Shown: in pieces, positions 61,701 through 64,000 of the stretch
How the letters are laid out: every line of letters begins with the position of its first letter
Numbering within the stretch: position 1 is the first letter of the stretch
Origin: Stichopus chloronotus
Taxonomy: Eukaryota; Echinodermata; Holothuroidea; Aspidochirotida; Stichopodidae
Length of the DNA: 64,000 nt
Assembly: GCA_021234535.1 (NCBI GenBank)
Contig: CM037840.1
Span: 22,663,559-22,727,558 of the forward strand
Direction of reading: 5' to 3'
Made by a program: the position numbers and the translations under genes
The notes under the pieces: model-generated
What the model was told of the DNA's origin: nothing
The model's database searches: none
What the model saw: the letters and a program-made list of their open reading frames with translations, nothing else

Positions 61701-64000
61701 AGAGGGACTCACATCATATGTTTTATGTTATCCCTTTTCTCACGGACATTCTTTAGGTGTCTTTTGTTTTGTTTTGACATGGTAGCATGTGTTTTCGTCT
61801 TTACATGATATTGATATCACTTGTAAATTATGAAACCTTGGAAAATGTGAAAATGTTCACTATAAAGAAATACTGACGGTGAGAACTACCCAACGTTATC
61901 ATCATATTTTTCCATCAAACTTTGAAAAGGGTATGTCAAAAACGGTAACAGACATTAGCACAATTTCAACGGAGTTTTGTTCTGAGTTTCACTCTGCAAA
62001 TTTTGAATAAATCGAGATCTTTTCTAGATGCATATCAGATGGACTTTAAAAACAGGGAACATATAGCTAGATACATATGTATAATGATAAAGTTCACCCC
62101 TGATCACTCTCACGAAAGATCCCGCAAGGGAGTGTGGATGAGCTACAAGTGACATTTTATTCCATATTTTCTTTTTAAGGCCAATTTATCCATTGACAAC
62201 AATGGATTAGCCCTTCAAATGAGGATGTCTACAGTCACGCTGCATTCTTAAAAGAGGCTGTAACAAATCACTTGTAAGATAATGGAAGTGAGACGAGAAA
62301 GGAATGCGGATTAAGGGGAGAGGAGTTTCTGCATAATTACGATGTTTTGGGAAATGCATTGTAGCGGCTTGGTATTTTAGTAGCTGACGTTCAGATCTAC
62401 TACCTACAATCAAGTTGTTGTTTCCCTTGTGAAGGTTCAAATGTTAAAGTCTCTGAAGAAATGAATAAAGGGGTATATTGTGTGGTCCGGATTGTGGGTG
62501 TGAGACCTATAAATGTGACGGGGATTTTACGAGCGAGCCGATATGGGTTGCAACTTGCACGAATTCTATTCAGAATTTACTCATTGGTGTCAGCTATAGT
62601 GGTGAGAGAAATTCTTCTACAGTAAAGGACGGGAAGGATTTTGTTTCTTGCAGTCTTGACGAGGATATCATCGGATGGAACATCGGAGTTATCAGAAGCA
62701 GTCGGATATTGCAGTTGTGCCCATTCAGCAACGGAATGGCCAGTTTTATTGCATTGACGTTTAAAGTTAAAGTTTGTTTCCGAAAATGACACAAAGGAAA
62801 ACTGCATTGGGAGAGGCTCTAATAAAAGCATTATAGATATTTCGAAGACAAATGCACGGTGCTTCTTTTTAAACAATAAAGAAAAGAAAGAGTATAATGA
62901 AGAAAGAGTACCTTATATATAAAAAGAGTATATTAAGAAAAATCAATTTCGAGACGTCAGTTTTATGAAGCAACAGCTTTCAAGGTAAGAAATTGTAAAT
63001 TTTCTTTTTAGTGGTTTTTTTTTGTGCATTATTTATCATTCTTATCGGCATATTGACTGAATTTGCAGTTTATAGCCTGGAGAATATTCAGATTACGTAA
63101 AGGAATGCCTGCGTTAAGGGTATCGCTCAGATAAGATTTGCGGTGAATTTGGACTTCCCGGTGGGGTTTTCAACTTCCTCTAAAATGTTTTGAGATTTGT
63201 CGTCGTTAATAGTTCATGAGCAATTATTTTGGATGCAGATAATGTCGCCGTTCGAGTTTATTTTTTTTTTACTTTCAAAGTGGTTATCTCATTCTTATAC
63301 GTAGTATAATTGCAAGGAGATCCTATACTCCATTGAGCTGCTTTAGTGAATTGACACTTAAATGGTTGACCACATAACCGTTGCCTCTAAAATATTCAGC
63401 TAAAACCAAATGGCGTTAGTAGGTTTCCTTAGGATGCACAAAGTCACATGGAACAGAATTACCGATTGTGGGGAGGTGGCGGGAAGGGGTATCCAGATGT
63501 GTGTGTGTTTGTGTGAGTGCAGGGTATGTACGTAAGTGTACCATCTCCTCCTACAAACGGTAAGTGGGATAAACCTAATAGATAGATGCCCGAGGGTAGG
63601 ATGTAATGTCCGCCCGACGGGTGATGTCGTAGGTCAAAGACCAAGGATCACCATTATTAAAACAGATAACACAGTTTGTCATTGTAGCTGTTAGTGCAAG
63701 ATGTCAATATGACTTTTTACTTCTTTTATTTTCCAGGAATGTCAGACAGTATTTCAAACTATTCAGCCATGCTTTTAGTTGAGATATTAAACATTTTGTC
63801 TGGTAACAACGTAATTTTTATGCGCTGCTGCATGTTAGTACACCCCCACCTGTTGCACATGGGAGGAGTTGAAATGTTTACATATTCGTAGCGAACAAAC
63901 TGGATAATAAGACACAATTGTTAGGGCCAGTTACAAAACGCCAACAGTGACGGCGCGTGCCGATTTGTTGATTTCTTTTTTCTGGGAATAGTTTTGACGC
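58786..64000. other. No supported gene
   Basis: Short unrecognised frames only. The longest is a 103-codon plus-strand frame at 62478-62789, with cysteines near its start and no known domain. A GT-rich microsatellite lies near 63498-63520. Confidence 0.5.

Noticed and set aside
62478..62876. Frames of about 100 codons on both strands, one with an early cysteine cluster
   Set aside because: Both strands are open over the same bases, there is no recognised domain and no splice or start context favours either.

Overview
This window is eukaryotic, animal-type genomic DNA: AT-rich, gene-poor, with spliced genes, homopolymer and microsatellite tracts and decayed metazoan transposons. There is no sign of operons or prokaryotic gene density. 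The organism is not proven by the sequence. A marine invertebrate deuterostome, such as an echinoderm or relative, is a reasonable guess because histamine N-methyltransferase (HNMT)-like genes and Polintons are typical there.

The only recognisable host genes are a head-to-tail, minus-strand array of HNMT-like SAM-dependent methyltransferases. Three copies have an intact reading frame across three coding exons: copy 1 (9230 down to 5682, 294 aa), copy 2 (23390 down to 20487, 299 aa) and copy 3 (35724 down to 33848, 300 aa). Each has two phase-1 introns at matching positions and a conserved splice acceptor just upstream of the ATG, which implies a non-coding 5' exon. A fourth copy (47850 to 47138) is a pseudogene: exon 2 is full length with one nonsense codon, exon 1 is scrambled and exon 3 was not found. 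A fifth relic, an exon-2 fragment with an in-frame stop, lies at about 2396-2625. All copies keep the HNMT fold signatures. By eye alignment, though, two of the three residues that bind histamine in human HNMT (Glu28 and Gln143) are replaced in every intact copy, so the natural substrate may not be histamine.

Repeats fill the rest. (1) A large inverted duplication (arm A 15.44-20.11 kb, arm B 48.39-52.19 plus 58.22-58.79 kb) brackets the 28-kb block holding copies 2, 3 and the pseudogene. Arm B is split by about 6 kb of unrelated DNA that includes a decayed hAT (DUF4371-type) transposase (53.68-55.93 kb). (2) A structurally complete but internally deleted Polinton/Maverick (36433-40889) has perfect 6-bp target-site duplications, terminal inverted repeats starting AG, and a broken protein-primed DNA polymerase B. 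It lies upstream of copy 3. (3) A possible 5.85-kb element (26725-32570) has CCCAG-type inverted ends and diverged tandem repeats. (4) A GAAGACC-rich foldback element sits in intron 2 of copy 2. (5) A direct segmental duplication (25.44-26.37 and 41.05-42.96 kb) carries a duplicated, possibly coding exon-like segment in its second copy. The flanks (0-2.4, 9.3-15.4 and 58.8-64 kb) hold no gene that can be supported.
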